Translations under genes and position numbers: made by a program
Part shown: piece by piece, positions 35,063 to 43,989 of the stretch
Position numbering within the stretch: position 1 is the stretch's first letter
Layout of the letters: each line of letters opens with the position of its first letter
Notes under the pieces: generated by a model
Databases searched by the model: none
What the model was told of the DNA's origin: nothing
The model's input: the letters and a program-made list of their open reading frames with translations, nothing else
From: Ceratothoa steindachneri
Taxonomy: Eukaryota > Arthropoda > Malacostraca > Isopoda > Cymothoidae
Assembly (NCBI GenBank): GCA_963969495.1
Contig: OZ018333.1
Coordinates: 18,507,937 to 18,571,936, forward strand
Length of the DNA stretch: 64,000 bases
Direction of reading: 5' to 3'

Positions 35063-35860
35063 TCACATCATTATACGTCCATTCACATGTCTCTTCACCC
35101 TGACATCCGTACTATCATCCATACCTACCTCATTGACAGTGGAGAGGTGGCCTAGTACATCTCGGACTTGGATTCCCTTCACCTGCCCTTTCACACTGGG
35201 GTCCGCCTGCACACATACAAAAGGATCATTCATTTCCATCAAACCATCAAACACACAAGCAACACGCCTTACCTTATAATATGCATCCTTTCCATCCAAT
35301 ATCACAGTGTTCTCACCCACATTCAAACTAACATCCTTACTCCAACTCACTCTAACAGACACCCTTTCACCCTTCACAAGCCTTACATTCTCCATAGCAG
35401 TCACCTCAATACCAGTAAACACACTCCTCAAAACGCTACCATCTTTCCCTACATACAACTTATACACCCCATTTTTACCAATCTTTCTCTCAATCTGATC
35501 ACTCGCAGGATGCACAACCATACGATTCATTTTCATAAAATCATACCCCAAAATCACAGCATACTCACTACTCACCTTATCAATCAAAGAAAATTCACAT
35601 TCATTCATCATCATACCATGCATTCAAACAGCTGACCTTATCATTCCAATCACAGGCACTCTCCTATTACCAATACCTACCAAACTACCCTTGCACTCAG
35701 ACAGGAGGGCTTTCTCGCTAACCTTGTCATACACATATCTATACACCAAGCTCGCCTTGCATCCAGAATCTATTAAAGCCAAACACTCAATTCCATTCAA
35801 TTCCACCTTAACACTCAGACTTCCTACCAGACAGCACTTTCAAACTAGACAGACTTACCA
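35063..35860 (-). pseudogene. Gypsy first aspartic protease region
   Basis: ELNGIECLALIDSGCKASLV holds the D-S-G active-site triplet, and YAVILGYDFMKMNRM is the later I-L-G block of retropepsins. An in-frame TGA at 35624-35626 separates them, and a frameshift near 35065-35110 separates this region from the reverse transcriptase. It would cleave Gag and Pol. The unusual Cys after DSG should be noted. Confidence 0.75.
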
Positions 35861-35917
35861 ACACATTACTCACACTCATGCACCCAGAGGATACTTCAGC
35901 AGGTACCCTCTTACCAT

Positions 35918-37627
35918 TCAGTTTCCCGCTTCAGACTTTCCATTCACACCTTGCGCTCTCAGTCTAATCCAACACTTTTCACTTGAATGTCCTTCCATTG
36001 CACAATAGCTACATACATTCCTCTGGTCACGACACATCCTTGCATAATGACCAGCCTTTCCACAATTACCACATGCATATTTCATACTTTCCCCACCAGT
36101 TGCTCCACCATTCAACCTCGGACAATCTTTCTTCAAATGGCCTATTTCTTTACACTTGAAGCACTCTTTCACACTTTCCTGGCAATCCTTTATCATATGC
36201 CCTTTCTTACCACACCCAAAACATGCACCAGATGTCCACCTACATTCTGCCAACATATGACCTTTCCTTCCAAACCGACGACATTCCACAATCTTTATCC
36301 CACCATTCGGTCTCTTGTTTGCTGGGACATACCTCGGTTTTTCTCTCATATATCCGTTCCTACGCTTGAAATTCATCTGCCCCCTTCCATTCGACCACCC
36401 TCCATTTGCCCATCCATTCTGCCGACCCAGGAAGTTCGACATCACTCCAGCTGGTGCAGCCTTCAGGGCATCCCTGTAGCTGACAAACTGCTGGGGTGGA
36501 TGAAAGCTCCTGGGCTTCTTACCCCCAACATTCACACTGTACCATCCATCCTCTTCTAGATCACTTTCATCATCAAATCGTCCATCTTCTAACAGTTCCA
36601 ACACATCCTCCCACATCAACCGTTCACCTGTCAGTCTCACTCTCTCCTTTCTCTTTCCACTCAACCTTTCACTCATCTTTCGCGGGATCGTGTCCAAAAA
36701 CTTCCTCATGAGTGGTTTACATTCATTTACATCATCATCACCATACCTCGTTCTTGCCATACTCTCAAGCCTATGTGCATACATATTCACACTTTCACTC
36801 TTTCCCATTCGAGCCTTCTCAAATTCATTCACCCTTTTATACTTCACACTCTCTTTCATTCGTTTCACCTGCCCAATCAATCTCTTCTTCACTACATTGT
36901 ACTTTGGCTCTCCCACACTCGTTATCACTCGAAAGAACTCCAACACTTTCCCATCCAAACAATCTCCCAGAACACTCACCCAGTGACCCTTGTTCTGCGG
37001 GTACTTGAGCTTGCAGTACCGCTCAAAATCCCTGAAGAACTCATCCATACTCTTTTCCCCATGCAATCTAAACTTATCAATCCTTGGCACTTCCCTAATC
37101 AAAATTCCTTTCCCCACATTCACTTCACTCTCCGAAGAGCTACTCTCAGTCTCACTCATTCCAATCATATCGTCACTCTCTCCCTCATCTGAGTATAGCG
37201 AATCCACACTCTTCCCTCTCGCCTTCCTATCCTTAACCTTAGAACCATGCTTACTTCCTCTCCTACTTTCCACTCTCTTCCATTCACTCCCTTTTCTACC
37301 ACTCACAGTATCTTCTTTAGACTCAATCATACTGCCATCCATTCCATTTAGCAGAGTCCCTTCAGTAGGAGCAGGGGTCAGGGTTGTAGGTCCTGGGGCT
37401 GATCCAGCCCCTGTCATCATGTTATATAGGTCCTGCATCCATCGGTCCGTCTGATCCTGTCGGTCTCCCATTTCTTTCTTCATCCTATCAGTCTTTTCAT
37501 TCATCCCCTTTATTTTATCCTCCATTCCCTCCATCATTCCCCGCAACATTTCACACTCCTCTTCTTTCTTTCTCAACTCCAGTCTCAATCGCACTACTTC
37601 TTCATTCAATGTTTCCGCTACAGCCAT
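35918..37627 (-). CDS. gag: Gypsy Gag, intact, with five zinc-knuckle motifs
   Basis: This 569-residue frame starts at ATG 37627 (the open frame extends three codons further upstream to a TTG). The amino part is a coiled coil (VVRLRLELRKKEEECEML). The middle (residues 180-350) is the Gag core with VDSLYSDEGESDD and LDKFRLHGEKSMDEF-like text (IDKFRLHGEKSMDEFF). The carboxyl end has CX2CX4HX4C knuckles CFGCGKKGHMIKDC, CFKCKEIGHLKKDC, CGNCGKAGHYARMC and CSYCAMEGHSSEKC, preceded by CRRFGRKGHMLAEC, in which the second cysteine is phenylalanine. It forms the particle and packages RNA. It is the only unbroken frame of the element and ends in TGA. Confidence 0.9.
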   Translation of the reverse strand: MAVAETLNEEVVRLRLELRKKEEECEMLRGMMEGMEDKIKGMNEKTDRMKKEMGDRQDQTDRWMQDLYNMMTGAGSAPGPTTLTPAPTEGTLLNGMDGSMIESKEDTVSGRKGSEWKRVESRRGSKHGSKVKDRKARGKSVDSLYSDEGESDDMIGMSETESSSSESEVNVGKGILIREVPRIDKFRLHGEKSMDEFFRDFERYCKLKYPQNKGHWVSVLGDCLDGKVLEFFRVITSVGEPKYNVVKKRLIGQVKRMKESVKYKRVNEFEKARMGKSESVNMYAHRLESMARTRYGDDDVNECKPLMRKFLDTIPRKMSERLSGKRKERVRLTGERLMWEDVLELLEDGRFDDESDLEEDGWYSVNVGGKKPRSFHPPQQFVSYRDALKAAPAGVMSNFLGRQNGWANGGWSNGRGQMNFKRRNGYMREKPRYVPANKRPNGGIKIVECRRFGRKGHMLAECRWTSGACFGCGKKGHMIKDCQESVKECFKCKEIGHLKKDCPRLNGGATGGESMKYACGNCGKAGHYARMCRDQRNVCSYCAMEGHSSEKCWIRLRAQGVNGKSEAGN

Positions 37628-37743
37628 TGTTCCCAAGTTAGTAAAAAGATAGGAGGAGGGGAAAATCAGTCAAACTACTTGTCACACTAATTGGGTATGG
37701 ACTGCAATCCAATCCCGTCACACTCCCGGTTTTGAAGTCTCAC

Positions 37744-37761
37744 ATCCATATTCAGGCGCCA
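37744..37761 (-). promoter_or_regulatory. Gypsy primer-binding site
   Basis: Two bases after the 5' LTR, the minus strand reads TGGCGCCTGAATATGGAT. It starts with TGG, as expected for pairing with a tRNA 3' CCA end. The first seven bases equal those of lysine-tRNA primer sites, but the rest was not matched to a tRNA. Confidence 0.8.
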
Positions 37762-37763
37762 AA

Positions 37764-38557
37764 TGTAGCGGGCCAAAAATATATCTCTAATCCCAATCGA
37801 TCTAACCCGCTTCCTACACTGTCCGGACATGAGAAATCGAGGGAGAATGAAACGGATTGTATATACAGTCCCTTTACTTACAAAAAAAAGTACAATGATA
37901 GTTACAGTAATTTATATTTACAAGGGAAGTGTGCACACTTCAAAATGAGGCCAAATTCCCCAATCCAAATAAGATACCAAAAGAGAATTTTATAACAGGC
38001 GAATACAACAAATTTACTTAAATATATCTACACAAAACATAAAAAACACAACAACAACTGAACGAAAAGGGGCACACACTATCACTTGTGTGCTGGAGGT
38101 GGGTGGTAGTAGGCTAACATAAAAGGAGGCAGGATTGTCAGCCAATGTGGGTATGGTGGTCCAGGTGTCTAGCGAGGTATGAAAGCCCTCCGTCTCAGGG
38201 CTGGGCGGAGCACTCGTCTAGAGAACCCTTCTTGCCGTCCGTCCAAGCTTCCACTCTCTCTAAATGTATATCCAAACAATCCTCAAAATATAATCTTTTG
38301 ATAAAAGATTATTTTTAACAAAGTACTATTTTGTTTTAATTATAGTGATATATCAAAACTAGCTACTATCTTTCCAGAATATGGCGCCTGGAAAGAAAGA
38401 AAAACATGGTAATCATTTTATACATAAAATAAACAAAAACAAAAAAAATCCATTCCCATTCACACACACACACATTCTTACAGAGGGAGGGAGAGGATAC
38501 TGAGAAAAGGGGTGGGAGAATGGCCCTTTTACACACACTCATATTCGCTCCACCACA
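37764..38557 (-). repeat. Gypsy 5' LTR
   Basis: Direct repeat of 31078-31866 with the same TG and CA ends. It should contain the promoter and polyadenylation signal of the element. No core promoter motif was pinned down. Confidence 0.92.
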
Positions 38558-38559
38558 CC

Positions 38560-38563
38560 GTGT
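38560..38563. repeat. Probable Gypsy target duplication GTGT (right)
   Basis: Partner of 31074-31077, separated from the LTR by CC. Confidence 0.4.
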
Positions 38564-38689
38564 GGAGTTTAGAATGTCCCAAAGTATTAGCTCGGGAATT
38601 ATCTAATCTGTAGTAGCAGAATTGTGATCAATGGTTTTCAATTGTGGCATTTCAGTACTTTATTTTCTGTTTGTTTATTTATAGTTACA

Positions 38690-39182
38690 ATGTCTGTTAG
38701 TGATTTAGATAATAGTGATGGTGATTATGAACCCATGGAAAGTGATAATGAAACAATAGTTATGAGTGATGATTTTGATTTTTCTGGGCATGGAGATGAC
38801 AGTGCCATCCTATGTGATTCTCGGAAAAGAATTGCTGACATTTTCAGTAATTGTAGGCTTAACCCTCTTCCTGAGATAGTAAGTAATTTCAGTGGTGTAA
38901 ATCCTGCGCTAAATTGTAATGATAATAGTAGTGTTTTAGATTGCTTCAAAAAGTGTATAAATGATGACCTATTTAGTAAGGGGCATAAATGACAGGGCAA
39001 ACAATTTCTTTGAAGAGAATCCTGATAAAAAAGGAGTAGTAAATAATCTAAAGTGGAAAGATGTGAATGATGATGACATATATACATTTCTTGCATTATA
39101 TTTTTATACGGGCCAATGCATATATAGCAAGATCAACTTATATTGGTCTAGATTACCTTATCAGCTTGATGAGGCTAATTAA
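38690..39182 (+). pseudogene. piggyBac-type transposase, N-terminal remnant
   Basis: MSVSDLDNSDGDYEPMESDN starts an acidic amino end. After a one-base shift near 38985 the text NNFFEENPDKKGVVNNLKW, then DVNDDDIYTFLALYFYTGQC and INLYWSRLPY follow. The last two phrases fit the start of the piggyBac transposase domain (W-x-D-V-T, F-L-x-L, G and YWS positions). The rest, including the catalytic aspartates, is missing, so it cannot work. Its 5' flank was separated by the Gypsy insertion. Confidence 0.75.
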
Positions 39183-39409
39183 AGGTAATTAAATATGTAA
39201 CTATAGGGCAATTAATTTTAAGTTAAATATATATTATTAACAATAATACATTGTAATTTGCTAACTTTTCCATTTTAAAACATATTTTTAAATAATGCAC
39301 AAAAACTGTATCACACGCACTGCCGGTGAGACACAATGCCTTGCACAAAGGGTTAGATACTAATCCTACCCTATTGCTCTAGATCCCCGTCACAGGTGAT
39401 TTCTATCTC

Positions 39410-40134
39410 TTAACCCATTAGTTGTCCAGCTTTTTTGCTTGAACTTGCCCTCTGCAAAATTAAAAATGGTACATGTTATACAAAATAATTAAAATAAAAT
39501 ATTTAAATCCTTTTTATAAATCAAATATATCATTTTAATTAAGAAGATTCATTCTATTGATATAATTAAAAAAATATTAATAACCTTCTACCTATTTATA
39601 ATTATGATTGATAATTCTCAGTTCTTACACAAATTTTCATCAATACCCATAGTTGTTTTATGCTTTTTAAATCAGTTAGGCTTCAAAATCTATATCATGG
39701 GATACTATTTTATATCTTAAATTTTATGAAAATTTGGCTCAGGGCCTATTTTTTACCTATAAAACTATTTTCCAGACAAAATAGGCTTGCTGGTTTGTGT
39801 TTTTAATAACATACTAACTTAAGGCATTTCCCTGTTTTAATTGGATGAAAAACATAAGTGTATTTAAGTGAAAATAAAGAAGTCATCAAAAATGTCGTGT
39901 TTACGCAGATGTGACTAATAAATCAGTCTCTTTTCGCAGTCATATTGTGGTAAGGCCTAGAATGGAGTCAAGTTACTCTCATTCATAAATCTCGGTTTAC
40001 AAACAAAGAAGGTCTGACCTAAGTCATTTATGTATTTTAATTAGATTATCAGGGAAAATACAAGTCTATATGCGAAAGGCCACGTAGCACTGAATCAAGG
40101 ACTTATAAAGGCCCTCATGCGACTGATGGGTTAA
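39410..40134. mobile_element. TTAA-flanked non-autonomous element, 725 bp
   Basis: The left end is TTAACCCATTAGTTG. The right end, CGACTGATGGGTTAA, is its inverted complement with two mismatches in 15. TTAA target and CCC/GGG ends again point to piggyBac. The interior is AT-rich and has no ORF. It lies 50 bp from the piggyBac remnant at 38690-39357 but has different termini. Confidence 0.75.
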
Positions 40135-40470
40135 TAACTTTGCTTCATTCTTGCAACTACCCTCCACCCAACCTTTATTTCATATCAGTCTCTATTGAAC
40201 ATTTTTAGACAGTGATACTAAATTGTACAATAAATAGCTCTTAATTGCAGTATTAGAATTGCATGGCTCATGGATGGAAATAATTTTGATCATTCGTAGA
40301 TTATTTGTTTTTGGCCTTCGTGGATGCTATTAGGTCTTGATAACACTTTTTATCAAGTGTTACAATTTAAGGGGTTCTACTCTGAAATTCTGGGTCTTGC
40401 AATTTAGTTGGGTGCAAGTCTTACAACTCTTTTACCGGATGGCAGAGATGTAGATGCAGATGTGGCTGAG

Positions 40471-41160
40471 GTGCAGATTGAATCCCCAATTGACAGAAGT
40501 GATAATTCTATAATTGTTTATGAGTATGTTTGTGACATTGAGACAATAAATGCTGAGCTGGATGAAAATCAATTACTTTAGAGTCAACTTTGCTGTAATG
40601 AGAGTAAGATTTGATGAGGATTGGGACAACTTGCTTGGCGATGGTTGTATTTTGGAAAAGTGGAGTAGATTTAAGGAACACTATGAGGCAGTTTTTCAGG
40701 AATTTGTGCCTGAATATAATGTAAGAAGAGGGAAACATAAACCAATGTGGTTGAATGGTAGATGCATCAGGGCAAGCAGAAGGAAGAACTTAGCATGGAA
40801 ACTACAAGGAAAGACCTAGTAGATACTTGTATAATATACCAAAGAAAGAAAAAAAAGTGTTCTGGAATTGTTCAAGAACAGAAAAAGAAATTTGAACATG
40901 ATTTAGTTCAGGATATGAAAAGTAATCCTAGAGCATTTTACAAGTATGTTGGAGGTGAAAAATCATCTAGAGTTCGGATAGCACAATTGGAGCAGAGGAA
41001 AGGAGAGATGATTGTTGATGATGGCGAAGCAGCAGGCTTGTTACTGGAGCACTTTACATCTGTTCACAGTCCAGAACCAGATGAAGATCTTTTGATGGCT
41101 TGCCAATTCATGAGTGCTGTTAAGGATAGTGGTAAGGTAAATGTTGCGAGTATGGGAGGA
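40471..41160 (+). pseudogene. CR1-like LINE E, endonuclease end and linker
   Basis: Plus-strand frames read SPIDRSDNSIIVYEY (from the SDHN-type endonuclease end), FAVMRVRFDEDWDNLLGDGC, HKPMWLNGR, then FEHDLVQDMKSNPRAFYKYV and EHFTSVHSPEPDEDL. These correspond in order to C2 ORF2 (RKPLWWNQE, KLAQDSNKDPRKFFSYY, GHFASVFTKE). It is shifted and truncated. The same LINE probably continues at 42840. The 336 bp before it (40135-40470) showed nothing recognisable. Confidence 0.7.
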
Positions 41161-41436
41161 TGCAATTCTAGTTTATTTGAGGGTCGGCTCATCATGGGGA
41201 TGGGCCTACCATGATCCTGAGATTTCAATCATTTGGGGGGTCTGGGGGGGCGGAAATCGCCATAAACATCATCTACATAGATTTCAGCTCAGAAAAAGTA
41301 GCCAGGAAAAATAGCCCAAAATAAGATATGACTTGGATCCAGCCATACTCTACACAATTACCGGTGGTGATTTTGATCCTTTCAATTATAATGGACCTAT
41401 TTGCCCATCACAAATTACTCAAACTATTATTGAAAC

Positions 41437-42643
41437 ATAAGAAAAGAAGGAGACTGCAAAAGACCATTCATGGCCTACACTTGGCAGCTCCTGTTCCAGT
41501 CAACATACAAAAGATTTCTTACCAGAGAAAAGTCATCAACATTGTCAACCTTTACAGGAGTTCGTCAGATCTAATCTACAATATACATAAAATGCATCCA
41601 AAGGATTATGTCCAATCATGCAACCGCAAAATATAATCTCCCCACTCCTTAGAAAAATATATACATATGTACATAAAAAAAAGTCAGTCCCATCTAGCAG
41701 CTTCATCCATATATTTATCTAATCTATTCTTAAAACTACCCAGAGATGAGGCTTCTATCACATGTCTAGTGAGCCTATTCCATTCATCTACCACACGATT
41801 TGTAAACCAATTCCTCCCAATCTCCTTCCTAAACCTATACTTATCAAGCTTAAACCCATTGCTACGTGTCCTGTCATGTTCACTAAGTATAAGAATCTTA
41901 ACCAGATCCCCTTTATTATATCCTTTTACCCATTTGAAGACTTCAATCAATTCCCCTCTGACTCTTCTCCTTTCCAATGTATGTAGATTTAGTTTTCTGA
42001 GCCTTTCACCATAAGGTAAGTTCCTTAGCCCACCAATCATCTTTGTCATCCTTCTCTGCACAGACTCAAGCAAATCAATATCCTTCCTATAATATGGTGA
42101 CCAAAATTGTACTGCATAGTCTAGATGAGGCCTAACTAGCGCCAGATACAGTTTTAGAATGACTTCAGCACTCTTATTGCTTACACTCCTCCTAATGAAT
42201 CCCAATATCCTATTAGCTTTATTCGTAGCATTTAGGCATTGCTTTCTAGGACGACAGTCTGAACTTACCAAAATACCCAAGTCCCTCTCACAATCTGTCC
42301 TCCCTAAAATTCTCCCATTTAATTTATAACTATTCAATGGATTATTTCTACCTATACTAAGTACACTACATTTGTCTATGTTAAACTTCATTTGCCATTT
42401 CTCAGCCCAATTGGACAGAATGGTCAATTCCTCCTGCATTACAACAGCATCAGAATCAGCCCTAATGGCCCTACCTAGCTTAGTATCATCAGCAAATTTA
42501 CTCAGGTCACTACTTATACCTATGTCAAGATCATTAATATAAATTAAGAATAGCAAGGGACCCAAAACAGATCCTTGCGGAACTCCACTGCTAACACACC
42601 CCCACTCAGATTTAACTCCATCTATACTAATTCTTTGCTGCAT
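41437..42643 (-). mobile_element. L2/CR1-like LINE, 5'-truncated, 3' half
   Basis: From 42643 down to 41684 runs an unbroken reverse-transcriptase frame, then a 3' UTR to about 41437 that ends with the tail CTTTTCTTATG. Tails built of AACATAAG-type units are common in LINEs of aquatic invertebrates (recalled, not checked). The break at 42643 abuts an inverted copy of the same 3' UTR (42645-42839). Confidence 0.8.
41684..42643 (-). CDS. LINE reverse transcriptase C-terminal half (truncated gene)
   Basis: 319 residues without a stop. It begins inside the reverse transcriptase: MQQRISIDGVKSEWG, then GVPQGSVLGPLLFLIYIND, the active site FADDTKLGRAI, NWAEKWQMKFNIDKC and the thumb and C-terminal region AVQFWSPYYRKDIDLLESVQ. 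The first half of RT and the endonuclease are missing, so it is not functional, but the lack of stops means the insertion is fairly recent. The methionine at 42643 is not the element's own start. Confidence 0.85.
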   Translation of the reverse strand: MQQRISIDGVKSEWGCVSSGVPQGSVLGPLLFLIYINDLDIGISSDLSKFADDTKLGRAIRADSDAVVMQEELTILSNWAEKWQMKFNIDKCSVLSIGRNNPLNSYKLNGRILGRTDCERDLGILVSSDCRPRKQCLNATNKANRILGFIRRSVSNKSAEVILKLYLALVRPHLDYAVQFWSPYYRKDIDLLESVQRRMTKMIGGLRNLPYGERLRKLNLHTLERRRVRGELIEVFKWVKGYNKGDLVKILILSEHDRTRSNGFKLDKYRFRKEIGRNWFTNRVVDEWNRLTRHVIEASSLGSFKNRLDKYMDEAARWD

Positions 42644-42644
42644 G

Positions 42645-42839
42645 AATGGACATAATCCTCTGGATGCATTTTATGTATATTGTAGATTAGATCTGACGAA
42701 CTCCTGTAAAGGGTGACAATCTTGATGACTTTTTTCTGGTAAGAAATCTTTTGTGTGTTGACTGGAACAGGAGCTGCCAAGTGTAGGCCATGAACGGTCT
42801 TTTGCAGTCTCCTTCTTTTCTTATGTTCTTATGTTCTTA
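42645..42839 (+). repeat. Inverted copy of the L2-like 3' UTR
   Basis: The reverse complement of this stretch matches 41440-41636 with few differences, for example GGCCTACACTTGGCAGCTCC in the left arm. It ends TTCTTATGTTCTTATGTTCT. The two arms plus the RT frame form a 1.4-kb inverted-repeat structure. Confidence 0.85.
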
Positions 42840-43560
42840 CCTGCAGAAGGATATAAAAAGAATGGAGGGTAAATATGTAGATTAGCGGCCCGGCCGGAAA
42901 AAAAAATTTGTGTGTAAATAATATCATTCACTCGTGTTGGAATATTCATGCGCGTTTGAGTCCTTGTCGAATTATTATTCTATAAACAATTAGGATTATA
43001 TACTGGGGGGCTGTGCCCCCCAGACCCCTCCCAATTTAATGAAACTCAGGATCATCGCAGTGTAGTCCCCCCATTGTGTTTACCCCCACACGAGCCTTCA
43101 ACTTAAAGTACTCCAAAAACATGAAACATTTTGGAACACGGACGAAATAGTACGTCCCATCGTTCGCGCCGATAATCTACATATTTACTGAATGGAGGAT
43201 GTTCAGAGAAGAGCTTCTAAGCTGGTACCAGGATTTGGAGCATTGACCTATGAGGAGAGATTGGAGAGACTTGGGTGGACTAACCTTGAGGAGAGAAGAG
43301 GGGATATGATAGAGGTGTTCAAGATTATGTGAGGATATGACTTTGTGTCTGAGCCTGAGGAGTTTTTCTAGCCTGCACAAGGGATTACTAGAAGACATAA
43401 CAGAAAACTCTTAAGAGATGCAACAGAACTCTAACGCAGAAGTTCTTCACTCAAAGGGTTGTGGAACCATGGAATGATTTGCCAGGCAATTTTGTGAACT
43501 CCACCAGTGTAAACTTTTTATTCTTGCAAAATTCAAATGGTGAGTAGAATACATCAATCA
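42840..43560 (+). pseudogene. CR1-like LINE E, C-terminal part
   Basis: LQKDIKRME, then after a MITE DVQRRASKLVPGFGALTYEE, RLERLGWTNLEERRGDMIEV and FFTQRVVEPWNDLPGNFV. These match the RT C-terminus of C2 (LLESVQRRATKIIPSL, RVVDFWNKLPQRV). The MITE at 42868-43189 sits between K-R-M-E and D-V-Q. Stops and shifts are present. It is probably the continuation of 40471-41160. Confidence 0.72.
42868..43189. mobile_element. Merlin-like MITE, 322 bp, 8-bp target duplication
   Basis: TIRs start GGTAAATATGTAGATTAGCG at the left; the inverted right end reads AGTAAATATGTAGATTATCG. The exact 8-bp duplication GAATGGAG flanks it (42860-42867, 43190-43197). Inner sequence (ATATTCATGCGCGTTTGAG, GATCATCG, a GGGGGGCTGTGCCCCCC palindrome) also occurs in 55052-56103 in inverse orientation. 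There is no ORF. Eight-base duplications occur in Merlin and hAT elements; the larger copy's ORF favours Merlin. Confidence 0.85.
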
Positions 43561-43654
43561 TCTGACAGAGTTGTTTTCTATGATTGCACCAGTATTCTCA
43601 AAGCTATGTCTTTCGTTGTCACTAAGAGACCACCCATACTTCTTATATTCGCTT

Positions 43655-43785
43655 ATAACATAACATAACATAATTACACGGATGACAAAAGCCACAAGGG
43701 CCTATCAAAGGTCATCCGCCTCCGTCAAAACCCACCCACAAAAAGCACCATCACCAGGGGAAGACAAAATCAAAGTCCCCCACAA
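43655..43785 (-). mobile_element. CR1-like LINE 3' end, 130 bp
   Basis: The plus strand starts TAACATAACATAACATAATT then GGATGACAAAAGCCACAAGG, the 3' terminus shared with C1 and C2, but the upstream part differs. It is a heavily 5'-truncated insertion of a related subfamily, directly next to C2. Confidence 0.75.
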
Positions 43786-43989
43786 TATAATATAACGGAT
43801 GACAAAAGCCACAAGGGCTCATCATAGGTCATCCGAGTCAAGCGGCCTCTTTTTCAAGGCACCCAAACTCCCAGGAAAACTACATCCAGAGGATTGCATC
43901 CAGAAACAAGGGTATCACCAATCAAGGCTTGTCAAGAACTAAATCATGCAGCTATAGATATATACAAACAATATTAATATATACAAAAC

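Larger units (their letters stand above)
31078..38557 (-). mobile_element. Gypsy LTR retrotransposon with OTU-like domain, integrase deleted
   Basis: This 7.5-kb element on the minus strand is bounded by LTRs of 794 bp (5', 37764-38557) and 789 bp (3', 31078-31866) that start TGTGG and end CTACA and differ by roughly 2-3 percent. In order it has: primer-binding site, gag with zinc knuckles, protease, reverse transcriptase, RNase H, OTU-like domain, second aspartic protease, a C-terminal tail and a polypurine tract. No integrase zinc finger or DDE core exists anywhere between RNase H and the 3' LTR. Four in-frame TGA codons and one frameshift also break pol. It inserted into a piggyBac remnant. 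Confidence 0.9.
30870..39357 (+). mobile_element. piggyBac-like element remnant, split by Gypsy element
   Basis: The left end is TTAACCCCTTCCCTACAATG at 30870. The transposase start lies at about 38690, and a plausible right end, CACAAAGGG then TTAG (a changed TTAA), lies at 39348-39357. Without the Gypsy insertion (31078-38557) the element is only about 1 kb, so most of the transposase is missing. The TIR match between the two ends is weak (CCCCTTCCC against CCCTTTGTG), so the right border is tentative. Confidence 0.6.

Noticed and set aside
36000..37454. Plus-strand ORFs rich in His, Ser and Thr opposite the Gypsy gag and pol
   Set aside because: They are shadow frames of the minus-strand genes. 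They have no domains and depend on the base composition of gag.
31074..38563. A firm Gypsy target duplication
   Set aside because: GTGT on both sides requires two extra bases at one end and is only four bases long. It was kept as a low-confidence site only.
41190..41260. Third Merlin-like copy (GATCCTGAGATTTCAATCAT, TTGGGGGGTCTGGGG)
   Set aside because: The inner block resembles the family, but no TIRs or target duplication could be found, so it was not listed as an element.
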